Shown here: positions 26,253 to 35,309 of the stretch, piece after piece
Layout: each line of letters begins with the position of its first letter
How positions within the stretch are numbered: the stretch's first letter is position 1
Assembly: GCA_035910535.1 (NCBI GenBank)
Contig: JAMHXF010000025.1
Coordinates: 62,001-126,000 of the forward strand
Length of the DNA: 64,000 nucleotides
Reading direction: 5' to 3'
Source: Archangium_A sp035910535
GTDB lineage: Bacteria; Myxococcota; Myxococcia; Myxococcales; Myxococcaceae
Made by a program: the position numbers and the translations under genes
The notes under the pieces: generated by a model
The model's input: the letters and a program-made list of their open reading frames with translations, nothing else
Database searches by the model: none
What the model was told of the DNA's origin: nothing

Positions 26253-27224
26253 TCAGCGGGACCGTCGGGACCGGTCCTCTTCAAGCGCCCGCAGCGTCGG
26301 CAACCCAGCCACCGCGCCCAGCTTCGTCACCACGTGCGAGCCGACCAGGCACCCGAACTGCGCGTGCCCCGTCAGCACGTCGAGGTCGGCCGCTTCCAGC
26401 TCCGCGCGCGTCGCGTAGTGCCGCGTGAGCCCATACAGAAACCCGGACGTGAAGCCGTCACCCGCACCGGTGGTGTCGAGCACCTTCACCTTCTTCGCAG
26501 GCACGTAACGGGTCTGCCCACGAAACCGCAGCGCCGCGCCCTTCGCGCCGAGCGTCACCACCCCCACCACCACGCCCCGCTGCTCGAGCTTCGTCAGCGC
26601 CGTCTCGACGTGCGACGTGCCGCACGCGAACTCAATTTCTTCTTCGCTCAGCTTCACCACTGCGCAGCGCGTGAACAGGCGCTGCAGCAACTTCTGCAGC
26701 ACCGTCGGGTCTCTCCACAGGTGCAGGCGCAGGTTCGGGTCTGCCGAGGTGATGCGCCCCGCGTCGTACGCGCGCTTCACCGCGCCCTGCACCGCCACCC
26801 GCGCCGCGCCGTGAATGAGCGAATTGGTGCCGACATGCAGCACCTTGCTCTGCGGCACGTTCGCCGCTTCGGCTTCACCCAGAAACGTCTCCGCCGCGCG
26901 CGTTCGGTAGAAGGTGAACGAGCGCTCGCCGGTCTTCGTGAGCGAGACGAAGCCCAGGCCCGTCTTGCCCTCCGTCGTCTGCCGCAAGAAGCGCACGTCG
27001 ACGCCTTCGCGCGCCAGGCCCTGCTTCAAGAAGTGACCGAACTCGTCGTCACCCGTCACGCCGACGAGCGCCGACTTCGCCCCCAGGCGCGAGAGCCCCA
27101 CCGCCACGTTGGCCGGAGCGCCGCCGAGGCATGGAGTCCACTGCGTGACCTCGCGAACCCGCGCGCCACGACGCTCGGGGAGAAAGTCGACCAACGCCTC
27201 ACCCAGCGACACCACGTCGAGCAT
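26253..27224 (-). CDS. PfkB family carbohydrate kinase (fructokinase-like)
   Basis: 323 residues. The ATG (27222-27224) overlaps the recO stop by one base. GEALVDFLPE and LGGAPANVAVGLSRLG are the N-terminal ribokinase-family sugar site. The ATP/anion-hole motif DTTGAGDGF is at 250-258 with catalytic base Asp256. Such enzymes phosphorylate a sugar or nucleoside with ATP in the cytoplasm. The sequence is closest in style to fructokinases, but the substrate cannot be fixed. It is the last gene of a tightly packed series with recO and the RodZ-like gene. Confidence 0.88.
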   Translation of the reverse strand: MLDVVSLGEALVDFLPERRGARVREVTQWTPCLGGAPANVAVGLSRLGAKSALVGVTGDDEFGHFLKQGLAREGVDVRFLRQTTEGKTGLGFVSLTKTGERSFTFYRTRAAETFLGEAEAANVPQSKVLHVGTNSLIHGAARVAVQGAVKRAYDAGRITSADPNLRLHLWRDPTVLQKLLQRLFTRCAVVKLSEEEIEFACGTSHVETALTKLEQRGVVVGVVTLGAKGAALRFRGQTRYVPAKKVKVLDTTGAGDGFTSGFLYGLTRHYATRAELEAADLDVLTGHAQFGCLVGSHVVTKLGAVAGLPTLRALEEDRSRRSR

Positions 27225-27958
27225 CAGTCCGTCCCCACCTGTTCCATGAACGCCACCGACTTGAGCTGCCGCCCGAGGTGATGCGCGATGAAGTGGTTCA
27301 ACAGCTCGCGGCTCCGCGCCCGGAGCTCTGCGGGCAACGGCGTGCGCTCCCCGGCCTGCAAGCGCGCGAGCGCATCGACGACCTCGGGCCGCACCGCCAC
27401 GCCATGAGGCACGCGGGGGCTGCAGCCGAAGCACACCACGCCGCCATGTTCAGGGTCGAAGCGCGGGCGAGCTCCGGTGACGCCGCCACACAGCGCGCAC
27501 GGAGAAAACCGGGGCATGAAGCCTGTGTACTGCAGCGCATCGAGCTCGAACTTGATGAGCGAGGTCGGGCCGGCGCGCTTCTCTTCGAGCAGCCCGAGGT
27601 AGTGCACGAGCGCGTCGAACAGCGCCTCATGCGGCTGGTGATCTCGCGTCAGCTCGCGGCACAGCTCGAGGCAGTACAGCGTGCGCGCGATGCGCGGCAG
27701 ATCTTCACGCAGGCGGTGGAACGACTTGATGACGTCGACCCCGTCGAGCCGGTGCGTGTCACCCCTCGTGGTGACGAGCCGCGCGGTGAGGTGCGTGCCC
27801 GCCTCCAACGCGCCGGCGAAGCGGCGCTTGCTCTTACGTGCTCCGGCGGCGAAGGCCGACAAGCGCCCGTGCGCACGCGTGAAGAGCGTGACGATTCGGT
27901 CTGCCTCGCCGAAGTCGACGGCGGAGAGCACCAGCGCTTGATCTGAGAAGCGGTCCAC
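27224..27958 (-). CDS. recO: DNA repair protein RecO
   Basis: 244 residues from GTG 27956-27958. An N-terminal OB fold (QALVLSAVDFGEADRIVTLF) precedes a helical part and a zinc finger with CALC (154-157) and CFGC (176-179). Length and order are standard for RecO, which with RecR loads RecA on SSB-coated single strands in gap repair. The start directly follows the stop of the RodZ-like gene (27959), and the end overlaps the kinase gene. Confidence 0.95.
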   Translation of the reverse strand: MDRFSDQALVLSAVDFGEADRIVTLFTRAHGRLSAFAAGARKSKRRFAGALEAGTHLTARLVTTRGDTHRLDGVDVIKSFHRLREDLPRIARTLYCLELCRELTRDHQPHEALFDALVHYLGLLEEKRAGPTSLIKFELDALQYTGFMPRFSPCALCGGVTGARPRFDPEHGGVVCFGCSPRVPHGVAVRPEVVDALARLQAGERTPLPAELRARSRELLNHFIAHHLGRQLKSVAFMEQVGTD

Positions 27959-28366
27959 TCAGCGGTGCGTATAGCGAAGAGTCAGCTCGTACACGCCGTT
28001 GAGCGTCAGCAACGCAGCGAGCACCACGAAGGCCGCGATGGTGCTCCACATGATCGACGTGGCGCGCGCGCGGCGATCGAGCTCCAGCGCTGCGGGGTCG
28101 AAATGTTCAGCCTTGGGCGAATCGGGGATCTCGTGAAAGCGATTCACCGCGTCATCCGGCGAGAGCCCCACCGCCGTCGCGTAGCTGCGGATGTAGTTGA
28201 GCACGAAGACGCGCTCGGGAAACCGCTCCGACTGGCCGGCCTCGAGCGCGCCGATGAGCGTGGGGGGGATCTTGGTCTGCTTCGCGATGTCGTCGAGCGA
28301 CAGCCCGCGGAGCTCTCGTTGCACCTGGAGGTACCGACCAAAGTCCAGGTAGTCCGGCGTGTTCAT
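27959..28366 (-). CDS. RodZ-like HTH protein with one membrane helix
   Basis: 135 residues from the ATG at 28364-28366, which overlaps the stop of the TPR gene (ATGA). An XRE-type helix-turn-helix (9-70: RYLQVQRELRGLSLDDIAKQ, then IPPTLIGALEAG) is of the HTH_25 kind seen in RodZ. One membrane helix lies near 105-125. The C-terminal beta domain of full RodZ (about 330 residues) is absent. RodZ links MreB filaments to the membrane. This short form may do the same or be a membrane-bound regulator. It lies between the Tgl-like gene and recO. Confidence 0.8.
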   Translation of the reverse strand: MNTPDYLDFGRYLQVQRELRGLSLDDIAKQTKIPPTLIGALEAGQSERFPERVFVLNYIRSYATAVGLSPDDAVNRFHEIPDSPKAEHFDPAALELDRRARATSIMWSTIAAFVVLAALLTLNGVYELTLRYTHR

Positions 28367-29565
28367 TTCAAGAACTGTTCCTTGAGCGCCTTGCAGACGT
28401 CTTTCTGATCGTCGCTCGATGACTTCGCGATGCACGCGTCGAAGGCCTTGCTGGCACCTTCGTTGTCGCCGTTGTTCGCCAGGCAGAGGCCGTCGCGCTG
28501 CCAGGCGTCGGGGCGGTCGGGGCAGTGCTCGCGGTAGCGGCCGTAGTACTTGCAGGCGTCGGCGGTGTTCTGCATCGCCTCGTAGACCTGCCCCAGCTGC
28601 ACCTCGCCCATGCAGTACTTCGGGCTCACCGACAGCGCGGCCTTCAACGTCTCCACCGCGAGCTTGTGGTCGCCCTTCTTGAAGTACGCCCAGCCCATGT
28701 TGCCTTGAGGGAGAAACGGCGTCGGGTACATCACGTCGTTGAGCGCCAACTGGTACTGCGTGATGGCGTCGTCGTAGCGCTTTTGATCGAGGTACAGGTT
28801 GCCGAGGTTCACGCGCGCTTCAGAGAACGGCTCTTTGAACTCGAGCGCCTTCGCGAACGCCAGCTGCGCTTCTTCGAGGCGCCCGAAGCTGTGGTGCAGC
28901 ACCAGCGCCTTCACGTGCCACGCCTCACCGTTCTTCGGGTCGAGCTCGAGCGCGACGTCGGCTTCTTTGAGCGCCATCTGCGGCTCTTTGAGCAGGCTCT
29001 GCAGCGCGAGCTCGTAGTGGAGGTTCGACTGCTCTTTGTCTTTCTCGCTGACGTGCGCGCACCCCTGCACGAGCAGCGCGAGACAGAACGCCGAGAACAG
29101 CTTGCCCAGCTGCACGACGCTGGCGTGCCCGCCCGACCCCGTCTTCGGCGCCTGACCCGGTGAGCTCGGCTGCGACGCGGCGGGCGCTTCACGTTGAAAG
29201 ACCGGCATGGTGCGAATGAGCGTCTCCTGCTCGTCGGCCGGGCGGCCGCGGAAGTTCAGGTTGTCCATGATGAAGCCCATCGACTCGACGAAGCCCAGGG
29301 CCTCGGCTTCTTCGCCCTGAAACTGCTCGGCGGGCACGGTGCCATTCGAGGGCACGTACACGGCGCTCTCACCGCTCTGCGGCATGTACAGGTAGACGAA
29401 GACCGCGAAGCCCGACGGCCCACGCAGCCCGAGCACGAAGGCCGAAGCCGGCCCCGCTTTGCGGTTGGGAATGGCGAGGTGTGGCTGGTTCAGCGACTGG
29501 TACAGCTGAACCACCTGATCTTTGACCGCGGGCAGCCCGCGGAGTCGCTCGTCGATCGAGTACAT
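28363..29565 (-). CDS. TPR protein: unknown N-domain fused to a Tgl/PilF-like lipoprotein
   Basis: 400 residues in one frame. Residues 1-125 are a mixed alpha/beta domain with no motif I know (ASAFVLGLRGPSGFAVFVYL). A Pro/Ser/Gly linker (128-148) leads to a second apparent export signal, VVQLGKLFSAFCLALLVQGC, with a lipobox-like VQGC (Cys169). Residues about 175-395 hold roughly six tetratricopeptide repeats. The second half resembles the myxobacterial pilotin Tgl/PilF, which helps the type IV pilus secretin PilQ assemble in the outer membrane. A GTG at codon 151 could start a separate lipoprotein. The gene lies nine bases after an exported-protein gene in a coupled chain. Confidence 0.75.
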   Translation of the reverse strand: MYSIDERLRGLPAVKDQVVQLYQSLNQPHLAIPNRKAGPASAFVLGLRGPSGFAVFVYLYMPQSGESAVYVPSNGTVPAEQFQGEEAEALGFVESMGFIMDNLNFRGRPADEQETLIRTMPVFQREAPAASQPSSPGQAPKTGSGGHASVVQLGKLFSAFCLALLVQGCAHVSEKDKEQSNLHYELALQSLLKEPQMALKEADVALELDPKNGEAWHVKALVLHHSFGRLEEAQLAFAKALEFKEPFSEARVNLGNLYLDQKRYDDAITQYQLALNDVMYPTPFLPQGNMGWAYFKKGDHKLAVETLKAALSVSPKYCMGEVQLGQVYEAMQNTADACKYYGRYREHCPDRPDAWQRDGLCLANNGDNEGASKAFDACIAKSSSDDQKDVCKALKEQFLK

Positions 29566-29574
29566 GAAGCTCCG

Positions 29575-30153
29575 TCAGCGCGTCGTGAAGCTGAATTCTT
29601 GAGTGACGTCGTTGGTGTCTGCGGCGGTGCGCGTGAAGGTCATCACCTGCTTTTCGATGGTGACCTGATCATTCGTGGTCTGCCCCTCGCCGATGATGAC
29701 GCGCATCACGTGGCTGCGGCTCTGGCTGCGCGGGCGGTCGGGGTTCGAGTAGCGCTTCTTGGCCTGCGCGATGACCGTATTGCGGCCGGGCTTGAGGTGG
29801 CGCGTCACGTCGGTCACCAGTTGCTCTTCGCCGCTCTTCACGGTGCGGAAGAACTTGCCGTTCACGAAGAGGTCGATCTCGTACTCGGTCATGCCCATGG
29901 GCGACTGCTCGGTGACGAGGTAGTACTTCTGCGTGATGGTGCCGACGGGCTCGGGCGTCTTGTCCTGCAGCGTGACCTTCTTCACCGAATAGCCGGGCGC
30001 TTCGATCTGCACGTTGCCGCGCTCGTCGAGCTTCACGGTCACCTTCTCGAAGGTGTGGTTGGTGAGCCCGTCGACGTTGACGCCGTTGACGAAGACCTCA
30101 GCCGCGAATGCCGGGAGCGAAAAAGTCAGCAGCGCGATGATGAATGACTTCAT
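29575..30153 (-). CDS. Exported protein with PEGA-like beta domain
   Basis: 192 residues. The ATG at 30151-30153 has AGGAAG four bases upstream, which rules out a farther GTG at 30225. The signal peptide is MKSFIIALLTFSLPAFA. The mature part is beta-rich (AEVFVNGVNVDGLTNHTFEK, then LFVNGKFFRTVKSGEEQLV), similar to small surface-layer or PEGA-type domains. It leads the coupled gene series that includes the Tgl-like protein, so it may belong to the pilus or the envelope. Function unknown. Confidence 0.72.
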   Translation of the reverse strand: MKSFIIALLTFSLPAFAAEVFVNGVNVDGLTNHTFEKVTVKLDERGNVQIEAPGYSVKKVTLQDKTPEPVGTITQKYYLVTEQSPMGMTEYEIDLFVNGKFFRTVKSGEEQLVTDVTRHLKPGRNTVIAQAKKRYSNPDRPRSQSRSHVMRVIIGEGQTTNDQVTIEKQVMTFTRTAADTNDVTQEFSFTTR

Positions 30154-30218
30154 GACTTCCTTTCGTGCATCGCCGAAATGACCAGTGGAGACGCGGACAT
30201 AGTGCATTCTCGGAACGG

Positions 30219-30247
30219 TTGGCACCCGAGGGAAATTCGCTTAACGA
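30219..30247 (+). promoter_or_regulatory. Promoter of the DUF2760-Hsp70 operon
   Basis: TTGGCA (30219-30224), a 17-base spacer and TAACGA (30242-30247). Only six bases separate the -10 element from the ATG at 30254, so the transcript would begin at or next to the start codon. Confidence 0.6.
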
Positions 30248-30253
30248 CGGCGC

Positions 30254-30760
30254 ATGTCGTTTTTGTCCCGACTGAAACTTGCGTTGTCGATCTTGTTCGG
30301 TGGCGAGCTGCCCCAGCCCGCGTTGCCCGCGCCGGTTGAAGCGCCGAAGCCCGTGCTGCCTCCACCGAGCGCTGAGCAGCAGCACGCCGCGGGTCTGTTC
30401 CTGCTCGGGTTGCTGCAGCGTGAAGGGCGCCTGCTCGATTTTCTTCAAGAAGACGTCACCAGCTTCTCTGACGCCGACGTGGGCGCGGCCGCGCGGCTGG
30501 TGCATGACGGGTGTCGCAAGGCGCTCGCGCAGTACGTGCCCATCGCCCCGGTGGTGACGCAGAGCGAAGGTGCTTCGGTCGACGTACCGCAGGGCTTCGA
30601 CGCCAACCGCTTCCGGCTCACCGGCAACGTCACCGGCGCCGGGCCGTGGAAGGGCGCGCTCAAACACCACGGCTGGGTGGCGACGAAAGTCGCGCTGCCT
30701 GACGTGCCGACGACGGTCGACGTGAAGGTCCTCGCGCCGGCGGAGGTCGAGCTGCCGTGA
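30254..30760 (+). CDS. DUF2760 domain protein
   Basis: 168 residues. A short N-terminal segment and a Pro-rich linker (20-38) are followed by the DUF2760 domain (AGLFLLGLLQREGRLLDFLQ, then EDVTSFSDADVGAAARLVHD and CRKAL). The family is uncharacterised and often encoded before Hsp70-like genes, as here. The stop overlaps the GTG start of the first Hsp70 gene. A likely role is partner or client adaptor of the two Hsp70 proteins, which is inference from the conserved order. Confidence 0.88.
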   Translation: MSFLSRLKLALSILFGGELPQPALPAPVEAPKPVLPPPSAEQQHAAGLFLLGLLQREGRLLDFLQEDVTSFSDADVGAAARLVHDGCRKALAQYVPIAPVVTQSEGASVDVPQGFDANRFRLTGNVTGAGPWKGALKHHGWVATKVALPDVPTTVDVKVLAPAEVELP

Positions 30761-32544
30761 CGAAGAAGAAGTACGCCATCGGAGTCGATCTCGGCACCAC
30801 GCACAGCGCGCTCTCGTTTCTCACGCTCGACGCGACGAGCGGTCGCGGCGCAGGGCAAGCCGTGTTGCCCGTGCCGCAGTTGACCTCGCCGGGCACGGTT
30901 GAAGCGAAGCAGCTGCTGCCGTCGTTTCTGTACCTCGCCGGCGCGAACGAATTTCCCGCGGGCTCGCTCGGGTTGCCGTGGAACAAGTCGCTGGGCCTCA
31001 TCACCGGTGAGCTCGCGCGCACGCACGGCGCGAAGGTGCCCACGCGATTGGTGTCGTCGGCCAAGTCGTGGCTCGGGCACCCCACCGTCGATCGCCGCGC
31101 GCCGATTCTTCCGTGGGGCGCGCCGGAAGACGTCTCGAAGATCTCGCCCGTCGACGCGAGCGCGAAGTACCTCGAGCACCTGCGCCAGGCCTGGGAGCGC
31201 GAGCTCGACCCGCTCGTCGATCAGGAAGTGGTGGTCACCGTGCCCGCGTCGTTCGACGCAGCGGCGCGTGACCTGACGCTGGAGGCCGCGACGAAGGCCG
31301 GCCTCACGCGCGTCACCTTGTTGGAAGAGCCGCAGGCCGCGCTCTACGCGTGGCTCGAAGCGCAGGGCGACGACTGGCGCAAGCAACTGCAGCCCGGTGA
31401 CGTGTTGCTCGTCGTCGACGTCGGCGGCGGCACCAGTGACTTCTCGCTCATCGGCGTGAGCCAGGCCGAAGGTGAACTGCAGCTCGAGCGGCTGGCGGTC
31501 GGAGATCACATTCTCCTCGGCGGCGACAACATGGACCTCGCGCTCGCCTTCACGCTCAACGAGAAGTTCAAGGCGCAGGGCAAGACGCTCGACAGCTGGC
31601 AGCTCGCCGCGCTCACCTCGGCGTGTCGCGTCGGCAAAGAGCATTTGTACGAGCACCCGAAGGCCGAGAAGGCGCCCGTCAGCGTGCCCGGTCGCGGGTC
31701 GTCACTCGTGGGCGGAACGCTGAAGACCGAGCTGCTCCGCGAAGAGCTCGAGCGCGTGTTGACCGAGGGCTTCTTCCCCGCCGTGAAGGTGAACGAGCTG
31801 CCGCAGCAGGCGCGTCGCTCAGGCCTCGCGCAGGTCGCGTTGCCCTACGCGCAAGACGCGGCCATCACGAAGCACCTCGCCGCGTTCTTGTCGCGACAGG
31901 CCGGTTCGCTGGGCCTCAAGACGTCTTTTGCGCGCCCGACGGCGGTGCTCTTCAACGGCGGCGTGTTCAAGGCGACCACGCTTCGCGCGCGCGTGATGGA
32001 CACGCTCAACGCGTGGCTCACGGGCGATGGCGCACCTGCGGCGCGTGAATTGGCGGGGGCAGATCTCGACCTCGCCGTGGCGCGCGGCGCGGCGTATTAC
32101 GGCTGGGTCAAGGCAGGTCACGGCATTCGCATTCGCGGCGGCACGGCGCGCTCGTATTACGTGGGCGTCGAGAGCTCGATGATGGCGGTGCCCGGCTTTA
32201 CGCCGCCGGTGAAGGCGCTGTGCGTCGCGCCCTTCGGCATGGAAGAAGGCACGCAGGCCGACGTACCTCCGCAGGAGTTCGGGCTGGTCGTCGGGGAGCC
32301 CACGCGCTTCCGCTTCTTCTCGTCGTCGACGCGGCGTGACGACAAGGTCGGCGACCTGCTCGACGACGCGACGTCACTCGAAGAGCTGCCGCCCATCGAG
32401 ACCGCGCTCGAAGGCAGCGGAGGTGCGCTGGTGCCGGTGAACATTCAAGCTGCGGTGACTGAGCTCGGCGCGCTCGAGGTGCGCTGTCTGGAGCGCTCCG
32501 GCAAGGGTCGCTGGAAGCTCGAGCTCAACGTTCGTCAGGACTGA
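30757..32544 (+). CDS. Hsp70 family protein (first of a pair)
   Basis: 595 residues from GTG 30757. It has the ATPase phosphate-1 motif GVDLGTTHSALSF (near 9-21), the VTVPASFDAAARDLTLEAA segment and the phosphate-2 loop VVDVGGGTSDFSL. The C-terminal part is beta-rich but diverged from the DnaK peptide-binding domain, without the usual DnaK lid. The chain is somewhat shorter than DnaK (about 640). It should bind and hydrolyse ATP and act on unfolded or specific partner proteins. No grpE or dnaJ gene is adjacent. It overlaps DUF2760 upstream and lies four bases before the second Hsp70 gene. Confidence 0.9.
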   Translation: MTKKKYAIGVDLGTTHSALSFLTLDATSGRGAGQAVLPVPQLTSPGTVEAKQLLPSFLYLAGANEFPAGSLGLPWNKSLGLITGELARTHGAKVPTRLVSSAKSWLGHPTVDRRAPILPWGAPEDVSKISPVDASAKYLEHLRQAWERELDPLVDQEVVVTVPASFDAAARDLTLEAATKAGLTRVTLLEEPQAALYAWLEAQGDDWRKQLQPGDVLLVVDVGGGTSDFSLIGVSQAEGELQLERLAVGDHILLGGDNMDLALAFTLNEKFKAQGKTLDSWQLAALTSACRVGKEHLYEHPKAEKAPVSVPGRGSSLVGGTLKTELLREELERVLTEGFFPAVKVNELPQQARRSGLAQVALPYAQDAAITKHLAAFLSRQAGSLGLKTSFARPTAVLFNGGVFKATTLRARVMDTLNAWLTGDGAPAARELAGADLDLAVARGAAYYGWVKAGHGIRIRGGTARSYYVGVESSMMAVPGFTPPVKALCVAPFGMEEGTQADVPPQEFGLVVGEPTRFRFFSSSTRRDDKVGDLLDDATSLEELPPIETALEGSGGALVPVNIQAAVTELGALEVRCLERSGKGRWKLELNVRQD

Positions 32545-32547
32545 CTC

Positions 32548-35253
32548 GTGGCGCGCTACGTCATCGGCATCGATCTCGGCACGTCGAACTGTGCCGTCGC
32601 CTTCACTGAACCCGGCGCCGGTGCTGCCGCGCGTGTGCACGACTTCGAGGTGCCGCAGCTGGTGCGGCCCGGTGAAGTCACCGCGAGGCCGTTGCTGCCA
32701 TCGGCGGTCTACGCGCCGTTGCCGAGCGAATTTCCCGAAGGCTCGTTGGCGTTGCCGTGGGGCGGGCCGACGAAGGTGACCGGTGAGTTCGCGCGCTGGC
32801 AGGCCGGGCGTGTGCCGGGCCGCGTGGTGACGAGCGCCAAGTCGTGGCTCATTCATCAAGGCGTCGACCGCCAGGCCGACATTCTGCCGTGGGGCGCGAC
32901 GAGCGACGTGCCGCGCATGTCTCCGGTGGCGGCGCAGGCGAGCCTGCTCAAGCACCTCGCCGACGCGTGGAACCACGCGCACCCCGAGGCGTTGTTGGCG
33001 CAGCAGGAAGTGGTGTTGACCATTCCCGCGTCGTTCGACGAAGCGGCGCGGGCGTTGACGCTGCAAGCCGCGCGCGATGCGGGCTTCGAACTGGGCAAGG
33101 TGTCGCTGCTCGAAGAGCCGCAGGCGGCGTTCTACGACTTCACGTCGCGCAACCGCGACACGCTGAGCAAGGCGCTGGCGGGCGTGAACCTGGTGCTCGT
33201 GGTCGACGTCGGCGGCGGCACGACAGACTTCTCGTTGGTGCAGGTGGCGATGTTGCCCGAAGGCCCGGCGCTGCGACGCGTGGCCGTCGGAGAGCACCTG
33301 CTGCTCGGCGGCGACAACATGGACGCGGCGCTCGCGCGGCGCATCGAGAGCAAGGTCGGCACGAAGCTCAACGGCACGCAGTGGGCGCAGGCGCTTCAAG
33401 TCGCGCGCACCGTGAAAGAAGAGGTGCTCAGTCAGCGCGACGGCGCGCCCGTCAAAGTCACCATCGCCGGTGCAGGCAGCAGGTTGGTCGGCGGCACGTT
33501 GTCGGCCGAGCTGGCACGCGACGAGATCATCGACCTCACCGCGACGGGCTTCTTCCCGACGGTCAGCGCCGACTCCGTTCCAACCGTCGCGAAGCGCGGC
33601 GCCGTCGTCGAGCTCGGCCTGCCCTACGCGAGCGACGCGGCCATCACGCGGCACGTCGTCGCGTTCTTGCGCAGCCATGCGAGCGGCCCAGCCGTTCAGC
33701 GACCTGACGCGATTCTGCTCAACGGAGGCGTCTTCAACTCGCCGGTGTTGACGCAGGCGCTCGTCGACTCGGTCTCGGCCATCTGGCCCGAGCAGCCGAA
33801 GATTCCGCTGCTGCCTCACGACTCGCTCGATCTCGCGGTGGCGCGGGGCGCTGCGTATTCGGGGCTCGCGCGCAAAGCGCTGGGCAAAAAAATCGGCGGC
33901 GGTGCACCGCGCGCGTTCTACGTCTCCGTCGGCGGCGAGCAGGCGGTGTGCCTGATTCCGCGCGGGCTCGAAGAAGGTGAGACCGTCGAGCTGACCTCGC
34001 GCACCTTCACGCTGACGCTGGGGCGACCGGTGCAGGTGCAGCTGTTCTCGACCACGGCAGATCGCCTCGACAAAGCCGGAGACGTCATCGATCTCGACGA
34101 GGCGCTCTTCAAGCCGCTGCCTCCGATTCACACCATTCTCTCGGGCGCGAAGGGCACCACGGTTCAGGTGAACCTCGTGTGCACGTTGACCGAGGTCGGC
34201 ACGCTCGCGCTCTCGTGTGTGGCGGGTGAACAGCGCTGGCGGCTCGAGTTTGAACTTCGTGGCGCGGCGAAATCACAGGCGCTCACCGTCACCGAGTCGA
34301 TGCCCGCGCGCTTCTCTGAAGCGACGTTGGAGGTCGAGCGCGTGTTCGGCACCAGGCCGCTCCCCGTCGAACCCAAAGACGTGAAGAACCTCTTCCGCAC
34401 GCTCGAGAAGATCCTCGGGCCGCGTGAAGGGTGGACGGTGCCGGTGCTGCGCGAGCTGTGGACGCCGCTGTGGGCCGGCGTGAGCAAGCGACGTCGTTCA
34501 GCCGAACACGAGAAGGTGATGTTTCAGCTGCTCGGCTACTCGCTGCGCCCCGGCGTCGGGTACCCGCTCGACGACTGGCGCGTCGAACAGACGTTCACCA
34601 TCTTCAAAGATCTGCTCACCAACCACGGAGAGCAACCCATCTGGCTGGAGTTCTGGGTGCTCTGGCGACGCATCGCCGGGGGCCTGAGTGAGAGCGCGCA
34701 GCACGCCATCTGGAAGCTGCTGCAGCCGCACCTGCTGCGCCGCGTGCCCGTCGGCCTGACCCCGCCGAAAGAGAAGTTGAAGGGCGTGCAGCCGCAGGGC
34801 CTCGACGAAATGGTGCGCTGCGCGGCGTCGCTCGAGCTGCTGCTGCCCGACGACAAAGCCGAGCTGGGCGGGTGGATCGTCTCGCGACTGCAGGCGCCCG
34901 AGACCGTCGGAGGCCCGTGGGCATGGGCGCTCGGTCGGCTCGGCGCGCGCCTGCCGGTGTACGGCGCCGCGCATCGCGTGGTGCCCGCCGAGACCGCCGC
35001 CGCGTGGGCCCACGTGCTGCTCGGGCTCGACGTGAAGAAACACGACGGCGCCCGCTTCGCCCTCACGCAGCTCGCGCGCAAGACCGGCGATCGAACCCGC
35101 GACCTCGACGACGCGCTGCGCGACCGTGTGTTGCTCGCGCTCACCGACGCGCCGGCCTCGTGGAAGCAGCTCGTGGCCGAGGTCGTACAGCTCACGCAAG
35201 ACGACGAAGCGCGCGCGCTGGGCGACACGCTCCCGGCCGGCCTCTCGCTCTGA
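32548..35253 (+). CDS. Hsp70 family protein with long C-terminal extension (second of a pair)
   Basis: 901 residues from GTG 32548. The ATPase motifs are clear: VIGIDLGTSNCAVAF (4-18), TIPASFDEAARALTLQAARD and VVDVGGGTTDFSL. It resembles its upstream neighbour throughout the first about 580 residues. A further 320-residue helical region (from about FGTRPLPVEPKDVKNLFRTL) contains KRRRSAEHEKV and many Leu/Trp, of the DUF3731 type. This extension is missing in DnaK and may form a scaffold or client-binding part. The two genes probably arose by duplication and work as a pair. Confidence 0.88.
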   Translation: MARYVIGIDLGTSNCAVAFTEPGAGAAARVHDFEVPQLVRPGEVTARPLLPSAVYAPLPSEFPEGSLALPWGGPTKVTGEFARWQAGRVPGRVVTSAKSWLIHQGVDRQADILPWGATSDVPRMSPVAAQASLLKHLADAWNHAHPEALLAQQEVVLTIPASFDEAARALTLQAARDAGFELGKVSLLEEPQAAFYDFTSRNRDTLSKALAGVNLVLVVDVGGGTTDFSLVQVAMLPEGPALRRVAVGEHLLLGGDNMDAALARRIESKVGTKLNGTQWAQALQVARTVKEEVLSQRDGAPVKVTIAGAGSRLVGGTLSAELARDEIIDLTATGFFPTVSADSVPTVAKRGAVVELGLPYASDAAITRHVVAFLRSHASGPAVQRPDAILLNGGVFNSPVLTQALVDSVSAIWPEQPKIPLLPHDSLDLAVARGAAYSGLARKALGKKIGGGAPRAFYVSVGGEQAVCLIPRGLEEGETVELTSRTFTLTLGRPVQVQLFSTTADRLDKAGDVIDLDEALFKPLPPIHTILSGAKGTTVQVNLVCTLTEVGTLALSCVAGEQRWRLEFELRGAAKSQALTVTESMPARFSEATLEVERVFGTRPLPVEPKDVKNLFRTLEKILGPREGWTVPVLRELWTPLWAGVSKRRRSAEHEKVMFQLLGYSLRPGVGYPLDDWRVEQTFTIFKDLLTNHGEQPIWLEFWVLWRRIAGGLSESAQHAIWKLLQPHLLRRVPVGLTPPKEKLKGVQPQGLDEMVRCAASLELLLPDDKAELGGWIVSRLQAPETVGGPWAWALGRLGARLPVYGAAHRVVPAETAAAWAHVLLGLDVKKHDGARFALTQLARKTGDRTRDLDDALRDRVLLALTDAPASWKQLVAEVVQLTQDDEARALGDTLPAGLSL

Positions 35254-35279
35254 AATCGAGTGCCAACACGATTGCGGCG

Positions 35280-35294
35280 GTCCCGTTTCGGGAC
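35280..35294 (+). terminator. Short hairpin after the Hsp70 operon
   Basis: GTCCCG and CGGGAC pair around TTT (35280-35294), 26 bases after the second Hsp70 stop. No T-run follows, so its role is doubtful. Confidence 0.3.
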
Positions 35295-35309
35295 TAGGCG
35301 CAGCGGGCC

